From Pseudonocardia petroleophila (lineage in GTDB: Bacteria; Actinomycetota; Actinomycetes; Mycobacteriales; Pseudonocardiaceae), in contig NZ_CP060131.1 in assembly GCF_014235185.1 (NCBI RefSeq), positions 1,185,501 through 1,249,500 on the forward strand: DNA of 64,000 nucleotides. The letters are read 5' to 3'. Positions within the stretch are counted from its first letter, which is position 1. Each line of letters starts with the position of its first letter. Below, one piece after another: positions 25,425-34,495 of the stretch. The notes under the pieces are model-generated. The model saw only the letters and a list, made by a program, of their open reading frames with translations. It had not been told where the DNA came from and made no database searches. A program made the position numbers and the translations under genes.

Positions 25425-26312
25425 TCAGCTGTCGATCGCGACGTTCCGGGCGAAGAGGACGTCGCTGTGGCGGACGGTGAAACCGAGCTTGCGGTACACC
25501 CGCACGGCCGCGTCGTTGTCGGACTCCACGTAGAGCAGCACCTGGCGCAGACCGCGCGCGTGCAGGTGGCGCAGGCCCGCGATCGTCAGGACGGAGCCGA
25601 GCCCGGTGCCCTGCGCCGACGGGTCGACGCCCAGCACGTAGACCTCGCCGATGTGCTCGGGCTCGGTGTGCACCTTGGTCCAGTGGTAACCGCGCAGCCG
25701 GTCCCGGTCGTCGACGGCGAGCAGGAAGCCCTCGGCGTCGAACCACGGCTCGGCCTCGCGGGCCCGCACCTGCTCGACGCCCCAGCCGCCCTGCTCGGGG
25801 TGCCAGTCGAAGGCGGCGTTGTTGACGCGCAGGAACTCGTCCTCGTCGGAACCGACGACGAAGGACCGCAGCCGGATGCCCTCCGGCGGGGCGAGCGCGG
25901 CGGGGGCGTCGGGCAGGTCCAGGTGCATCTGCCAGAGCTCGCGGACCCGGGTGAACCCCAGCGCACCGGCGAGCGCGACCGCCCCGGGGTGCTCCCCGTG
26001 CGCCCACACCCGCAGCGGGGCGTCACCGGTGCGGTCCACCATCGCGCGCGCGAGGCGCGTGCCGAGCCCGGCCCGGCGGTGGTCGGGGTGCACGACCAGC
26101 TCGCCGCCGCCCTCGGGATCGAGGTGGGCGAACCCGACGAGATCGGACCCGTCGCGGGCGAACAGGTGCGCGGCGTCGGCGCTGCGCAGCTGCAGCAGCA
26201 CCTCGTCGGAGAGCGGGGCGCTGCCGTCGGCGGCCGCGGCGGCCGAGGCGAGCGCGCGCACCACCGCGACACCGTCGTCGTCGAGCCCGGCCCGCCACTC
26301 CAGTTCGATCAC
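25425..26312 (-). CDS. mshD: Mycothiol synthase
   Basis: A 295-residue enzyme that acetylates Cys-GlcN-Ins with acetyl-CoA, the last step of mycothiol synthesis. It has two GNAT domains, residues about 1-140 and 150-295; the second has the acetyl-CoA loop VLGVDPSAQGTGLGSVLT and the C-terminal LLYVESDNDAAVRVYRKLGF. The order glnR-mshD matches Rv0818-Rv0819 of M. tuberculosis. Its product supports the mycothiol-dependent enzymes seen elsewhere in the window. Confidence 0.95.
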   Translation of the reverse strand: MIELEWRAGLDDDGVAVVRALASAAAAADGSAPLSDEVLLQLRSADAAHLFARDGSDLVGFAHLDPEGGGELVVHPDHRRAGLGTRLARAMVDRTGDAPLRVWAHGEHPGAVALAGALGFTRVRELWQMHLDLPDAPAALAPPEGIRLRSFVVGSDEDEFLRVNNAAFDWHPEQGGWGVEQVRAREAEPWFDAEGFLLAVDDRDRLRGYHWTKVHTEPEHIGEVYVLGVDPSAQGTGLGSVLTIAGLRHLHARGLRQVLLYVESDNDAAVRVYRKLGFTVRHSDVLFARNVAIDS

Positions 26313-26321
26313 ACGGCGAGA

Positions 26322-27065
26322 CTACGCGCGGAAGGAGAACCGTTCGTCGGAGTCGGCGTCCTCGTCGTCGGACTCGACGGCGGGCGCCCCCAGCGATCCC
26401 CGGCCCGGGCGCACGAACTTGTAGCCGACGTTGCGGACCGTGCCGATCATCTGCTCGTGCTCGGTGCCGAGCTTGGCGCGCAGCCGCCGGACGTGGACGT
26501 CGACGGTGCGGGTGCCGCCGAAGAAGTCGTAGCCCCACACCTCCTGGAGCAGCTGGGCGCGGGTGAACACCCGGCCCGCGTGCTGCGCCAGGTACTTGAG
26601 CAGCTCGAACTCCTTGTAGGTGAGCTCCAGGAGCCGCCCGCGCAGGCGCGCCGCGTAGGTGGCCTCGTCGATCACCAGCTCACCCAGCACCAGTGCGCCG
26701 CTGCCGGCCCCGCTGTCGGCGCCGGGCCGGGCCTTGAGCAGGCGCAGCCGCGCGTCGACCTCCGCGGGGCCCGCGCCGGGCAGCAGGATCTCGTCGACGA
26801 CCCACTCCCCCGAGACGGCCACCAGCCCGCCCTCGGTGAGCACCGCGACGACCGGGACGTCGGTGCCGGTGCTGCCGAGCAGCCGGCACAGGCTGCGGGC
26901 GGCCACGAGGTCGGTGCGCGCGTCGACGAGCACCGCGTCGTGCGGGCCGGCGTCGAGCAGCGCGGCCACCTCCGGCGCGGCCGTGCGCACGCCGTGCGGG
27001 AGCAGGGTCAGTGCCGGCAGCACCGAGCCCGGATCGGGGTCGGCCGTCAGCAGAAGGAGCTCCAT
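26322..27065 (-). CDS. glnR: GlnR-type atypical response regulator
   Basis: A 247-residue regulator of nitrogen genes. The N-terminal receiver-like domain (1 to about 115) begins [19 protein letters not shown] and lacks a full phosphorylation site, as is known for GlnR; the C-terminal winged helix (about 130-222) has [24 protein letters not shown] and the [15 protein letters not shown] recognition helix. It ends in an acidic tail. ATG 27065 follows GAGGAGG. A GC hairpin is in its leader (27081-27098). Position beside mshD supports the name. Confidence 0.9.
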   Translation of the reverse strand: MELLLLTADPDPGSVLPALTLLPHGVRTAAPEVAALLDAGPHDAVLVDARTDLVAARSLCRLLGSTGTDVPVVAVLTEGGLVAVSGEWVVDEILLPGAGPAEVDARLRLLKARPGADSGAGSGALVLGELVIDEATYAARLRGRLLELTYKEFELLKYLAQHAGRVFTRAQLLQEVWGYDFFGGTRTVDVHVRRLRAKLGTEHEQMIGTVRNVGYKFVRPGRGSLGAPAVESDDEDADSDERFSFRA

Positions 27066-27080
27066 CTGGTTCCTCCTCAT

Positions 27081-27098
27081 CGGGGCGGGGCACGCCCC
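27081..27098. repeat. GC palindrome in the glnR leader
   Basis: cggggcggggcacgcccc is identical to 21088-21105. On the glnR transcript it forms ggggc-gt-gcccc just before the ribosome binding site and could reduce translation; this is a guess. Confidence 0.45.
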
Positions 27099-27136
27099 CT
27101 CCTGGAGAAACGGCGGGCAACGCTGACGCACCGTGT

Positions 27137-27161
27137 TCACTCCCGCGTGATGTGTGAGTGA
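27137..27161. promoter_or_regulatory. Inverted repeat between glnR and lmeA
   Basis: tcactc (27137-27142) and gagtga (27156-27161) face each other around 13 nt in the 236-bp gap between these divergent genes. It is a possible operator for either. Nothing else was recognised in this gap. Confidence 0.3.
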
Positions 27162-27301
27162 CGTCCACGCGGATCGGGAAAGCGTAGCCCGCTACGCACC
27201 GGTACCCCTAGTCCCGCGGCGCAGGTCACGGCCCGGCCGCGGGCCGGAACGGGCCGCGCTCTACGGTTCCGGGGCAAGGAGCGGACGTCATCGGAGGTCG
27301 G

Positions 27302-28090
27302 ATGAAGCGCCTGATCGTCGGGCTGATCGTGCTCGTCGGCGTGCTCGTGGGCGTCGACTTCGGGGCGGCGGCGCTCGCCGAGTCGGCCGTGTCCCGGCAG
27401 ATGCGGGAGCAGATCGGCCTCCCCGACGACCCGGACGTGCGGATCAACGGCTTCCCGTTCGTCACCCAGGCCCTGGCCGGGCGGTACTCCAGCATCGACG
27501 TGTCGGCCGACCGGCTGCAGGTCGGCGAGCTGCAGGAGGTCGAGGTCGTCGCGGTGCTGCGCGACGTCGAGGCCCCGCTGTCGGAGGTGCTCGGGTCCGG
27601 GCCGAAGTCGCTGCGCGTCGGGGAGGCCGACGGCACCGTCCGCGTCGGGGCCGACGACGTCGAGCGGCTGCTCGGCTCCGTCGACCGCCTGCGCATCGAG
27701 TCGCTCGACGCCGACGCGCTCGAGCAGGCCGTCGAGGACGGGGCGGACGCCTCGCTCGCCGACGCCGACCCCGACACCGTCGCGCGGCTCGTCGGCACCA
27801 CGGCGGTGCTGGGCGAGGACACCGAGGTCTCGGCGATCGTCGCGCTGGAGCTCGCCGACGGGCTGGTGCGGATCGTGCCCCGCGACATCCGGGTGGGCGG
27901 CCCCGACGCCCCGCCGCTGCCGGAGTCGACGCAGAGCGCCCTGCGCGACCGGTTCACCGTCGAGATCGACCCGGGCTCGCTGCCGCTGCAGGTGACGCCC
28001 ACCGAGCTGCGGGCCGTCGACGGCGTGCTCGAGATCAGCGGCCGCACCACCGGCCTCGTGCTCGGCGCCGGAGCGCCGGCCGCGAGCTGA
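27302..28090 (+). CDS. lmeA: LmeA-family phospholipid-binding protein (DUF2993)
   Basis: A 262-residue envelope protein. An N-terminal membrane anchor or signal (MKRLIVGLIVLVGVLVGVDFGAAALAES) precedes the DUF2993 domain. LmeA of mycobacteria (Rv0817c) binds phospholipid and supports lipomannan elongation in the periplasm. The same neighbours as in M. tuberculosis (glnR on one side, thioredoxin and sulfurtransferase on the other) support orthology. Confidence 0.85.
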   Translation: MKRLIVGLIVLVGVLVGVDFGAAALAESAVSRQMREQIGLPDDPDVRINGFPFVTQALAGRYSSIDVSADRLQVGELQEVEVVAVLRDVEAPLSEVLGSGPKSLRVGEADGTVRVGADDVERLLGSVDRLRIESLDADALEQAVEDGADASLADADPDTVARLVGTTAVLGEDTEVSAIVALELADGLVRIVPRDIRVGGPDAPPLPESTQSALRDRFTVEIDPGSLPLQVTPTELRAVDGVLEISGRTTGLVLGAGAPAAS

Positions 28091-28126
28091 CGGACTGAAC
28101 CGGCCCCCGGAGGCGTTGCAGCCGTC

Positions 28127-28564
28127 ATGGACCCGATCGGAGCAGCCGTACTCGTCGCCGCACTGGCGCTCGCCACGGCGGTCGGCCTGCTGCTGCGCCG
28201 CCGCGACGGCCGCATCCGCACCGGCCGGGCGCCCGAGCAGAGCGCGTCGGGCGGCTGGGCGCTCGCCGGCACCACCCCCGGCGCCGACGACCGCGTGCTG
28301 CTGCTGCAGCTGTCCTCGCCGGTCTGCACGCCGTGCCGGCGCACCGCGGAGCTGATCGGCGACCTGCGCACCCGGCGACCGGGCGTCGCCCACACCGAGG
28401 TCGACGTGGCCGACCGTCCGGACGTCGCGCGGACCCTCGGCGTCCTGCGCACCCCCACCGTCGTCGCGTTCGACCGGGCCGGGGCGGAGCTGCTGCGCAT
28501 CTCGGGGCTGCCCCGCGCGGCCGACCTGGAGGCCGCGCTCGACCCCGTGCTCGGCCCACGATGA
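28127..28564 (+). CDS. Membrane-anchored thioredoxin-like protein
   Basis: A 145-residue protein. One N-terminal membrane helix (about 5-22) places the thioredoxin domain (about 45-145) either inside or outside. The active site SSPVCTPCRRT has a CxxC and RTPTVV supplies the cis-Pro. It corresponds in position to ThiX (Rv0816c). Nearness to sulfurtransferase genes suggests it reduces protein persulfides or recycles that enzyme. Confidence 0.82.
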   Translation: MDPIGAAVLVAALALATAVGLLLRRRDGRIRTGRAPEQSASGGWALAGTTPGADDRVLLLQLSSPVCTPCRRTAELIGDLRTRRPGVAHTEVDVADRPDVARTLGVLRTPTVVAFDRAGAELLRISGLPRAADLEAALDPVLGPR

Positions 28565-28619
28565 GGTACGACACCGTCCGCCTCTCGGGAGCCCGGTCCC
28601 GAAAGGCGGGATCCTGGGA

Positions 28620-28625
28620 TACCCT
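28620..28625 (+). promoter_or_regulatory. -10 element for a leaderless transcript
   Basis: TACCCT ends 7 nt before the GTG of the leader peptide, the spacing expected if transcription starts on the GTG itself. No clear -35 is seen, which is common in actinobacteria. Confidence 0.5.
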
Positions 28626-28632
28626 CGGCGTT

Positions 28633-28707
28633 GTGTTCTGGCCGTTGACCCGTCGCCGCGCAGTGGACCTGTGCCGCGTGGGCAGCTGCCTGTGTCACGC
28701 CTCCTGA
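28633..28707 (+). CDS. Cysteine-rich leader peptide (attenuator)
   Basis: A 24-codon open frame from GTG 28633 (or 14 codons from GTG 28663) ending LCRVGSCLCHAS, with three Cys codons within eight positions. Short leaderless peptides with clustered cysteines precede sulfur genes in mycobacteria, where ribosome stalling at low cysteine changes expression downstream. Here it lies 43 bp before the DUF4395-sulfurtransferase-DUF1416 operon. No ribosome binding site precedes GTG 28633, which fits leaderless translation. Confidence 0.75.
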   Translation: MFWPLTRRRAVDLCRVGSCLCHAS

Positions 28708-28750
28708 GCGACCCGCCTCCGTTCACCCCGCTCGTCTCAGGAGTACCCCC

Positions 28751-29196
28751 GTGTCCGCATCGGACCCCCAGCTCGATCCGCGCGGCGTCCGCTTCGCCGC
28801 GGCGCTCACCACCGTCGTGCTCGCGATCGTGCTGCTCAGCGGCAGCGGCTGGCTGCTGGCCGCGCAGACCGTGGTGTTCGCGCTCGCCGCGTTCGCCGGG
28901 CCGCGCTTCGCGCCGTACCCGCTGATCTTCCGCACGCTCGTCGCGCCCCGCCTGAACCCGCCCACCGAGCGCGAGGACGCCGCCCCCGTGCGGTTCTCCC
29001 AGCTCGTCGGGTTCGTCTTCGCCGCCGTCGGCACGGTCGGCTACCTCACCGGGCTCACCGCGCTCGGCGTCGTCGCCACCGCGTTCGCCCTCGTCGCCGC
29101 GTTCCTCAACGCCGCCTTCGGCTTCTGCCTCGGCTGCGAGATGTACGGCCTGATCCAACGATTCCGCCCGAACCGCAACCAGCAGGGAGCCACAGC

Positions 29197-29200
<4 letters not shown>
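28751..29200 (+). CDS. DUF4395 membrane protein
   Basis: A 149-residue protein with about four membrane helices and the family motif FGFCLGCEMYG near the C-terminus. Its cysteines face the thiol chemistry of its neighbours. Members are usually next to rhodanese or thioredoxin genes and may transport or relay sulfur; the function is not established. GTG 28751 is the start, and a 4-bp overlap links it to the sulfurtransferase. Confidence 0.85.
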
Positions 29201-30041
<841 letters not shown>

Positions 30042-30042
<1 letters not shown>

Positions 30043-30341
30043 TGTGCGGCGCCCCTGACCAGGCGGTCTCGCTGCCCGCGGGCACCGACCTCACCAAGGA
30101 GACCGTGCTCGTCGGGCGGGTCGTGGCCGGCGGCGAGCCCGTCGGCGGCGCGTTCGTCCGGCTGCTCGACGGCACCGGCGAGTTCACCGCCGAGGTCGTG
30201 GCGAGCGCGAGCGGCGACTTCCGCTTCTTCGCCGCCCCCGGCACCTGGACGCTGCGCGCGCTGAGCCGCAGCGGCAACGGCGAGGCGGTCCTGACGGCCG
30301 ACGCCCCGGGACTGCACCAGACGCAGGTGGCGGTGGGCTGA
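30042..30341 (+). CDS. DUF1416 protein (SseC-like)
   Basis: A 99-residue protein with a short N-terminal Cys (MCGAPDQ) and an immunoglobulin-like beta-sandwich (VLVGRVVAGGEPVGGAFVRLLDGTGEFTAEV, transthyretin/CarboxypepD_reg-like). It starts within the sulfurtransferase stop (TGATG). It is conserved beside that enzyme in actinobacteria (Rv0814c), so a partner role in sulfur transfer is likely, but its activity is unknown. Confidence 0.88.
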
Positions 30342-30357
30342 CCGGCCCGTCGCCGTT

Positions 30358-30408
30358 GCAGGAAGGCCACCTCGCCGCCGTCTCGTTGCGGCGAGGTGGC
30401 TTTCCTGC
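30358..30408 (+). terminator. Strong hairpin after the sulfurtransferase operon
   Basis: 21-nt arms (30358-30378 and 30388-30408) pair with a single G-U around a 9-nt loop, 16 bp after the DUF1416 stop. It lacks a T-run, as is usual for high-GC actinobacterial terminators. Confidence 0.8.
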
Positions 30409-30446
30409 CATCCGGGGCCGGACGGGGCAGGACTAGGGTCCTCCCC

Positions 30447-30575
30447 GTGCACTGGTTCTTCACCGGCTTGTTGATCGCGGCCAGCGGGGGCACGGTGGCC
30501 TACACCGGCTACCTGCTCCGCCGGCTGTTCACCACCGAACCCCTCACCGCCGAGCACGCGGAGCCCACGTCGTGA
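30447..30575 (+). CDS. 42-residue single-pass membrane peptide
   Basis: GTG at 30447 opens a 42-codon frame with one hydrophobic helix (FFTGLLIAASGGTVAYTGYLL, about residues 4-24), then positive residues (RR) and a short acidic tail. Its stop overlaps the nitrobindin GTG by 4 bp, so it is translated with it. No ribosome binding site is obvious. I recognise no family. It may tether or assist nitrobindin at the membrane; that is inference. Confidence 0.6.
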   Translation: MHWFFTGLLIAASGGTVAYTGYLLRRLFTTEPLTAEHAEPTS

Positions 30576-31198
30576 GCGGGCCCGAGGAGGAGTTCCCGGG
30601 CACCATCACCGGCCCGGCCAACGCCGCTCCCGACTCGCCCCGGCGCAACCGCCCGCGCTTCGAGGACCTGCCGGTCCCCGACGACACCGCCAACCTGCGC
30701 GAGGGGCCCGACCTGCACCAGCAGTGCCTGGGCCTGCTGCCGCTCGTCGGGGTGTGGCGCGGGGCGGGCGAGGTCGTCTACCCGACGATCGACGGCCCGT
30801 ACGCCTTCGGCCAGCAGCTCGTGTTCGCCCACGACGGACGCCCGTTCCTGTCCTACGAGGCGCGCGCCTGGCTGCTCGACGACGACGGGCAGGTCATCCG
30901 CCCCGCCGCGCGCGAGACCGGCTTCTGGCGGCCGCAGGAGGGCGGGGACCTGGAGGTCCTCATCACCCACGCCACCGGCATCTCCGAGCTATTCTACGGC
31001 CGCGCGCTCGACCTGCGCTCGTGGGAGATCCGGACCGACGCCGTCGTCCGCACCCCGACCGCCCAGGACGTGCAGGCCTCCCACCGGCTCTACGGGCTCG
31101 TCGAGGGCGGCGACCTCGCCTACGTCGACGAGCGCGCCATGATGGGCCAGCCCCTGCAGCCGCACATCTCGGCCCGGCTCAGCCGCATCGCCGGCTGA
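30572..31198 (+). CDS. Nitrobindin-like heme/fatty-acid-binding beta barrel
   Basis: A 208-residue protein of the FABP-like family (DUF1794, Rv0813c). After an N-terminal Pro-rich 40 residues comes a ten-strand barrel starting GVWRGAGEVVYPT, the GxWxGxG signature. A C-terminal His (QPHISARLSR) is the probable heme ligand. Family members bind ferric heme and detoxify peroxynitrite or bind NO. It is coupled to the small membrane peptide upstream. Confidence 0.87.
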   Translation: MSGPEEEFPGTITGPANAAPDSPRRNRPRFEDLPVPDDTANLREGPDLHQQCLGLLPLVGVWRGAGEVVYPTIDGPYAFGQQLVFAHDGRPFLSYEARAWLLDDDGQVIRPAARETGFWRPQEGGDLEVLITHATGISELFYGRALDLRSWEIRTDAVVRTPTAQDVQASHRLYGLVEGGDLAYVDERAMMGQPLQPHISARLSRIAG

Positions 31199-31228
31199 GC
31201 CCGGCCCGCGCGCGGGTCGTGCGCGGCG

Positions 31229-31975
31229 TCAGCCGACCCCGACGCGGGCGGACAGCAGCCCGCGCAGCTCGTCGTCGGACAGGCCGGAGAGGCGGGCCAG
31301 CTGGTCGGGGGCCAGGCCCGCGTCGGCCAGGCGGGTGAGCACCGAGCGCAGCGTCTCGCGCTCGTGCCGGACGGCGTCGGTCAGCCGGTCGAGCTGGCGG
31401 CGGCAGGCGTCCAGCTCGACGGTGGCCCCGACGGCCCGCACCGGGTCGTCCAGCAGGACGGCGAGCAGGCGGTCGCGGGCGTCGCCCCGCTCGGACGGCA
31501 CCGGCTGCTCGGGAGCCGACCAGGCGGCGTCGGGCACGGGGGCCTGCTCCGCGGGCTCGTCGGACGGCGGCGGCTCGGCGGGCGGTGCGTCGGCGGCCGC
31601 GACCCTGGCCCGCGCCTCGCGGACCGCGAGGGCCTGGGCGACGGCGGCGGCGACGGTGCGCCCGGACCCCACCCGGTCGGCGGGGTCGAGCTCGGCGCGG
31701 TCGGCCTGCTCCCCGGCCGCGGCGGGCTCGGTGTCGGGGCGGTGGGCGCCGGGGGGGTCGGACTCGACGGGGTCGGCGTCGGGGCTCTCGGCGGGGAGGT
31801 CGGCCTGCGGCGCGGACCCGGTCTCGCGGACCGCGTCGGCCACCGTCGGACGGCCCAGCGCCCGGGTGCGCCTGCGCCGCCGGACCACGAGCACGACGAC
31901 GAGCAGGGCGAGAGCGAGGAACAGGGCCCCCGCACCGACCGGGACCAGCACCTCAGGCGTCAGGGCCAGCTGCAT
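31229..31975 (-). CDS. Membrane-anchored hypothetical protein
   Basis: A 248-residue protein of unknown function. One membrane helix (about residues 10-31, GAGALFLALALLVVVLVVRRRRR) is followed by basic residues, a disordered acidic/Pro region (about 40-150) and a C-terminal predicted coiled coil (ELDACRRQLDRLTDAVRHERETL). ATG 31975 is preferred; a start at 32014 is possible. It lies 45 bp from the DivIVA gene on the same strand, suggesting a common transcript and a link to polar growth. Confidence 0.65.
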   Translation of the reverse strand: MQLALTPEVLVPVGAGALFLALALLVVVLVVRRRRRTRALGRPTVADAVRETGSAPQADLPAESPDADPVESDPPGAHRPDTEPAAAGEQADRAELDPADRVGSGRTVAAAVAQALAVREARARVAAADAPPAEPPPSDEPAEQAPVPDAAWSAPEQPVPSERGDARDRLLAVLLDDPVRAVGATVELDACRRQLDRLTDAVRHERETLRSVLTRLADAGLAPDQLARLSGLSDDELRGLLSARVGVG

Positions 31976-32020
31976 GGTTGCGCACCGTACGCCGTTCGGC
32001 GTAACAGCGCGCAACCGGGC

Positions 32021-33862
32021 TCACGCGGAGCGTGACGGCGACGTCGAGCGGGTGCTGCCGTTCGACCCGTCACCCTGCTCCGGACGCCCAGCGGCGGGCG
32101 GCGGCGAGAGCAGGGTCGGCTCGTCCGGCCGGACCGTCGCGACGGCGGTGGTCGGGTCGGCCGGGGTGGGTCCCGGACGTCGCACGACCGAGGTGCGCTC
32201 GCCGGCGTCGGTCGTGTCGTGCGGCACGGCGGTGGTCTGCGGCTCCGCCGACCGGGCCGGACGGAACAGGTCGGCGGGCTCGGGCTCCGGCTCGCTGCGC
32301 GGGCGCATCGACGAGTTCTCGCCGACCGCCGGGTACGCGCCGGTGGGGAGCCGGTGGGCGGCCTTGCCCGACTCGCGGACGGGCAGCTTCTCCTTCGCCG
32401 TGACCGCATCGGCGGGCGCGCCGCTCCCGGTGCCCGGCGTGGAGGCGCCCGCCTGCGCCGCGCGGACCGGCTGGGCCGCCGCGGGCGAGCCGCCGGACTG
32501 CGGGGTGCCGGACTGTGCTGAACCGGACGTCGACGGGCCGGACTGCGCTGAACCGGACGGCGCCGCGGCGTGCGAGCCGGCCGACGGCGTAGAGCCGGCG
32601 CGCGCACCCGCGGAGGACGATCCCTCGGCCTGCGCCGAGCTGACGTGCGCCCCGCCGGACCCGGAGGTGCCGGTGCGCGCACCGGGACCCTGCACCGAGC
32701 CCTGGGACGGCGAACCCGCCTGCGCCGAACCCGCCTGGGCCGAACCCGCCTGCGGGAAAACCGACTGCGCCGAACCCGACTGCCCCGGGCCGACCTGCGA
32801 CGACGCGACCTGCGGACCGGCCGTGCGCGGGCCACCGGACGGCGCGCCGCCCGACGTCGGCGTGCTCGGGCTCGACGTGTGCGGGGCCGACCCGCCGGGC
32901 TGGGAGCCGCCCGACGACGAGCCACCCGAGGACGCGGAGCCCGAGTGCGCACCGCCGGACGACGGGGCCGGGGACGCCGACGACGCGGACGCGGTGCGAC
33001 CGGAGGCGGGCGACGGGCGGCCCGGGTCGCCCGACGCGGCGGCCGCGGCGCGGCGGTCGGCCGCGGCCGTGGCACCGGAGGGCAGGGCGGTGGTGGAGGA
33101 GGCGCCCGACGGCGAGCCGTCCGGGGCGTCGGCGGCCGCGGCCGCGGGGGCCTTCTCCGGCGAGGGGGCCGGACGAGGGGGCTGCGGAGCGCCCGCGGGA
33201 GCCCGGTGGCCGCCGTCGGCGGGCGCGGGGGCCGGGCGCCCGACCTGCGGGACGGGGCCGGTGCCGGGACGCCGCTCGGGCCGCGGGCCGTCACCGGGGC
33301 GCGGGACCTCGGCGGACCAGTGGCCGTCAGGAGCGCGCTGGTCGGACGGGCGCGGGCCGTCGAGGTCGTGGCGGCCCACCGGGTACCGGCTGGACTCACG
33401 AGCCGGCATCTGCGCGGTGGGCGCCGCCAGCAGGCCCTCCAACTGCGACCGCATCCGCGTGAGCTCGGCCAGCACGGCGTCGCGCTGGCGGATCAGGTCG
33501 GCCACCTGCGCCCGGACGCCGTCGGTCTCGGCGCGGGCCGCGAGGTGGGCGTTGCGGCGGATCTCCGCGGCCTCCTCCTCGGCGGACGCGAGGATGCTCT
33601 CCATGCGGTCGGTGAACGTGCCGATGGTGTCGGGGTTCTCCGCCGGGCCACCGGGCCGGGGACGCGGGGTCGGGCGCGGCCGGGCGGGCTGGCCCGGCGT
33701 GACGGCGGGCATCGGCTGACTGCGCGCGACCTCCAGGTCGGCCCGCATCCGGGCGAGCACCCGCTGCAGCCGGTCGACGTGCTCGTCGACCTGGCGCCGG
33801 TCGTATCCGCGCAGCACGACGTCGAAGCGTGGAGCGCCGGGCACCCCCGCGTCAGTCGTCAT
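32021..33862 (-). CDS. DivIVA-domain protein with long disordered repeat tail
   Basis: A 613-residue protein. The N-terminus has the DivIVA lipid-binding motif RFDVVLRGYDRRQVDEHVDRLQRVL (about 10-35) and coiled-coil segments at about 20-60 and 75-140. From about residue 165 to 520 it is almost entirely Ser, Gly, Pro, Ala and Gln, with short repeats such as GSAQAGSAQAG. DivIVA proteins mark poles and septa and recruit partners. It differs from essential Wag31 by this tail. ATG 33862 has GGAGGG upstream; longer readings upstream lack support. Confidence 0.75.
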   Translation of the reverse strand: MTTDAGVPGAPRFDVVLRGYDRRQVDEHVDRLQRVLARMRADLEVARSQPMPAVTPGQPARPRPTPRPRPGGPAENPDTIGTFTDRMESILASAEEEAAEIRRNAHLAARAETDGVRAQVADLIRQRDAVLAELTRMRSQLEGLLAAPTAQMPARESSRYPVGRHDLDGPRPSDQRAPDGHWSAEVPRPGDGPRPERRPGTGPVPQVGRPAPAPADGGHRAPAGAPQPPRPAPSPEKAPAAAAADAPDGSPSGASSTTALPSGATAAADRRAAAAASGDPGRPSPASGRTASASSASPAPSSGGAHSGSASSGGSSSGGSQPGGSAPHTSSPSTPTSGGAPSGGPRTAGPQVASSQVGPGQSGSAQSVFPQAGSAQAGSAQAGSPSQGSVQGPGARTGTSGSGGAHVSSAQAEGSSSAGARAGSTPSAGSHAAAPSGSAQSGPSTSGSAQSGTPQSGGSPAAAQPVRAAQAGASTPGTGSGAPADAVTAKEKLPVRESGKAAHRLPTGAYPAVGENSSMRPRSEPEPEPADLFRPARSAEPQTTAVPHDTTDAGERTSVVRRPGPTPADPTTAVATVRPDEPTLLSPPPAAGRPEQGDGSNGSTRSTSPSRSA

Positions 33863-34015
33863 CGCTAGCCCTCCCGTGCGTGCCGTCACCGTGCATTCCG
33901 CCGAGGGTAGGGGGGTCGTTTCGCCCGATCCCGGCCGTTCACCCTTTCGCAGCATACCGAGGCGGAACGGGACAGGCAGCCGCGGTGCGAGCGGCGGCGG
34001 CCTACCATCGACGCG

Positions 34016-34495
34016 GTGGACACCTCGACCCGGCTCGACACCGCAGGTGAGCGGCACGACGCCGCCGGCGGACCGGAGAACCTGAAGAGCACGCTGCACC
34101 GTCGCGGGCTCCGGATGACCCCGCAGCGGCAGCTGGTCCTCGACGCGGTCCGTGAACTCGGGCACGCCACCCCGGAACAGATCTGCACGCAGGTGCAGAA
34201 GGTCGCACCGGCGGTCAACATCACCACCATCTACCGCACGCTGGACCTGCTGGAGAAGCTCGGCGTGGTCCGGCACACGCACCTCGGGCACGGTGCACCG
34301 AACTACTCCGAGCAGGAGCACCAGCACGTCCACCTCGTGTGCCACGAGTGCGGGGCGGTCGTCGAAACTCCCTCCGATCTGATGAACGGGCTGGCGTCCC
34401 AGCTGCAGGCGCTGTCCGGGTTCGAGCTCGACGTCACCCACGTCGCGCTGTCCGGCCGCTGCAGCGACTGCGCGGGAACGGCGGAGGACGCATGA
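34016..34495 (+). CDS. Fur-family metal-dependent repressor
   Basis: A 159-residue winged-helix regulator (residues about 20-95) with a metal and dimer domain. HQHVHLVCHECG has the regulatory His cluster and first CxxC; CSDC near the end is the second CxxC of the structural Zn site. It could sense Fe, Zn or peroxide, and the sequence does not settle which. It overlaps the ygfZ gene by 4 bp. Confidence 0.88.
   Translation: MDTSTRLDTAGERHDAAGGPENLKSTLHRRGLRMTPQRQLVLDAVRELGHATPEQICTQVQKVAPAVNITTIYRTLDLLEKLGVVRHTHLGHGAPNYSEQEHQHVHLVCHECGAVVETPSDLMNGLASQLQALSGFELDVTHVALSGRCSDCAGTAEDA

Noticed and set aside
33863..34441. Upstream extension of the DivIVA reading frame
   Set aside because: It runs through the divergent fur gene and its promoter region; the DivIVA motif and a ribosome binding site support the start at 33862.
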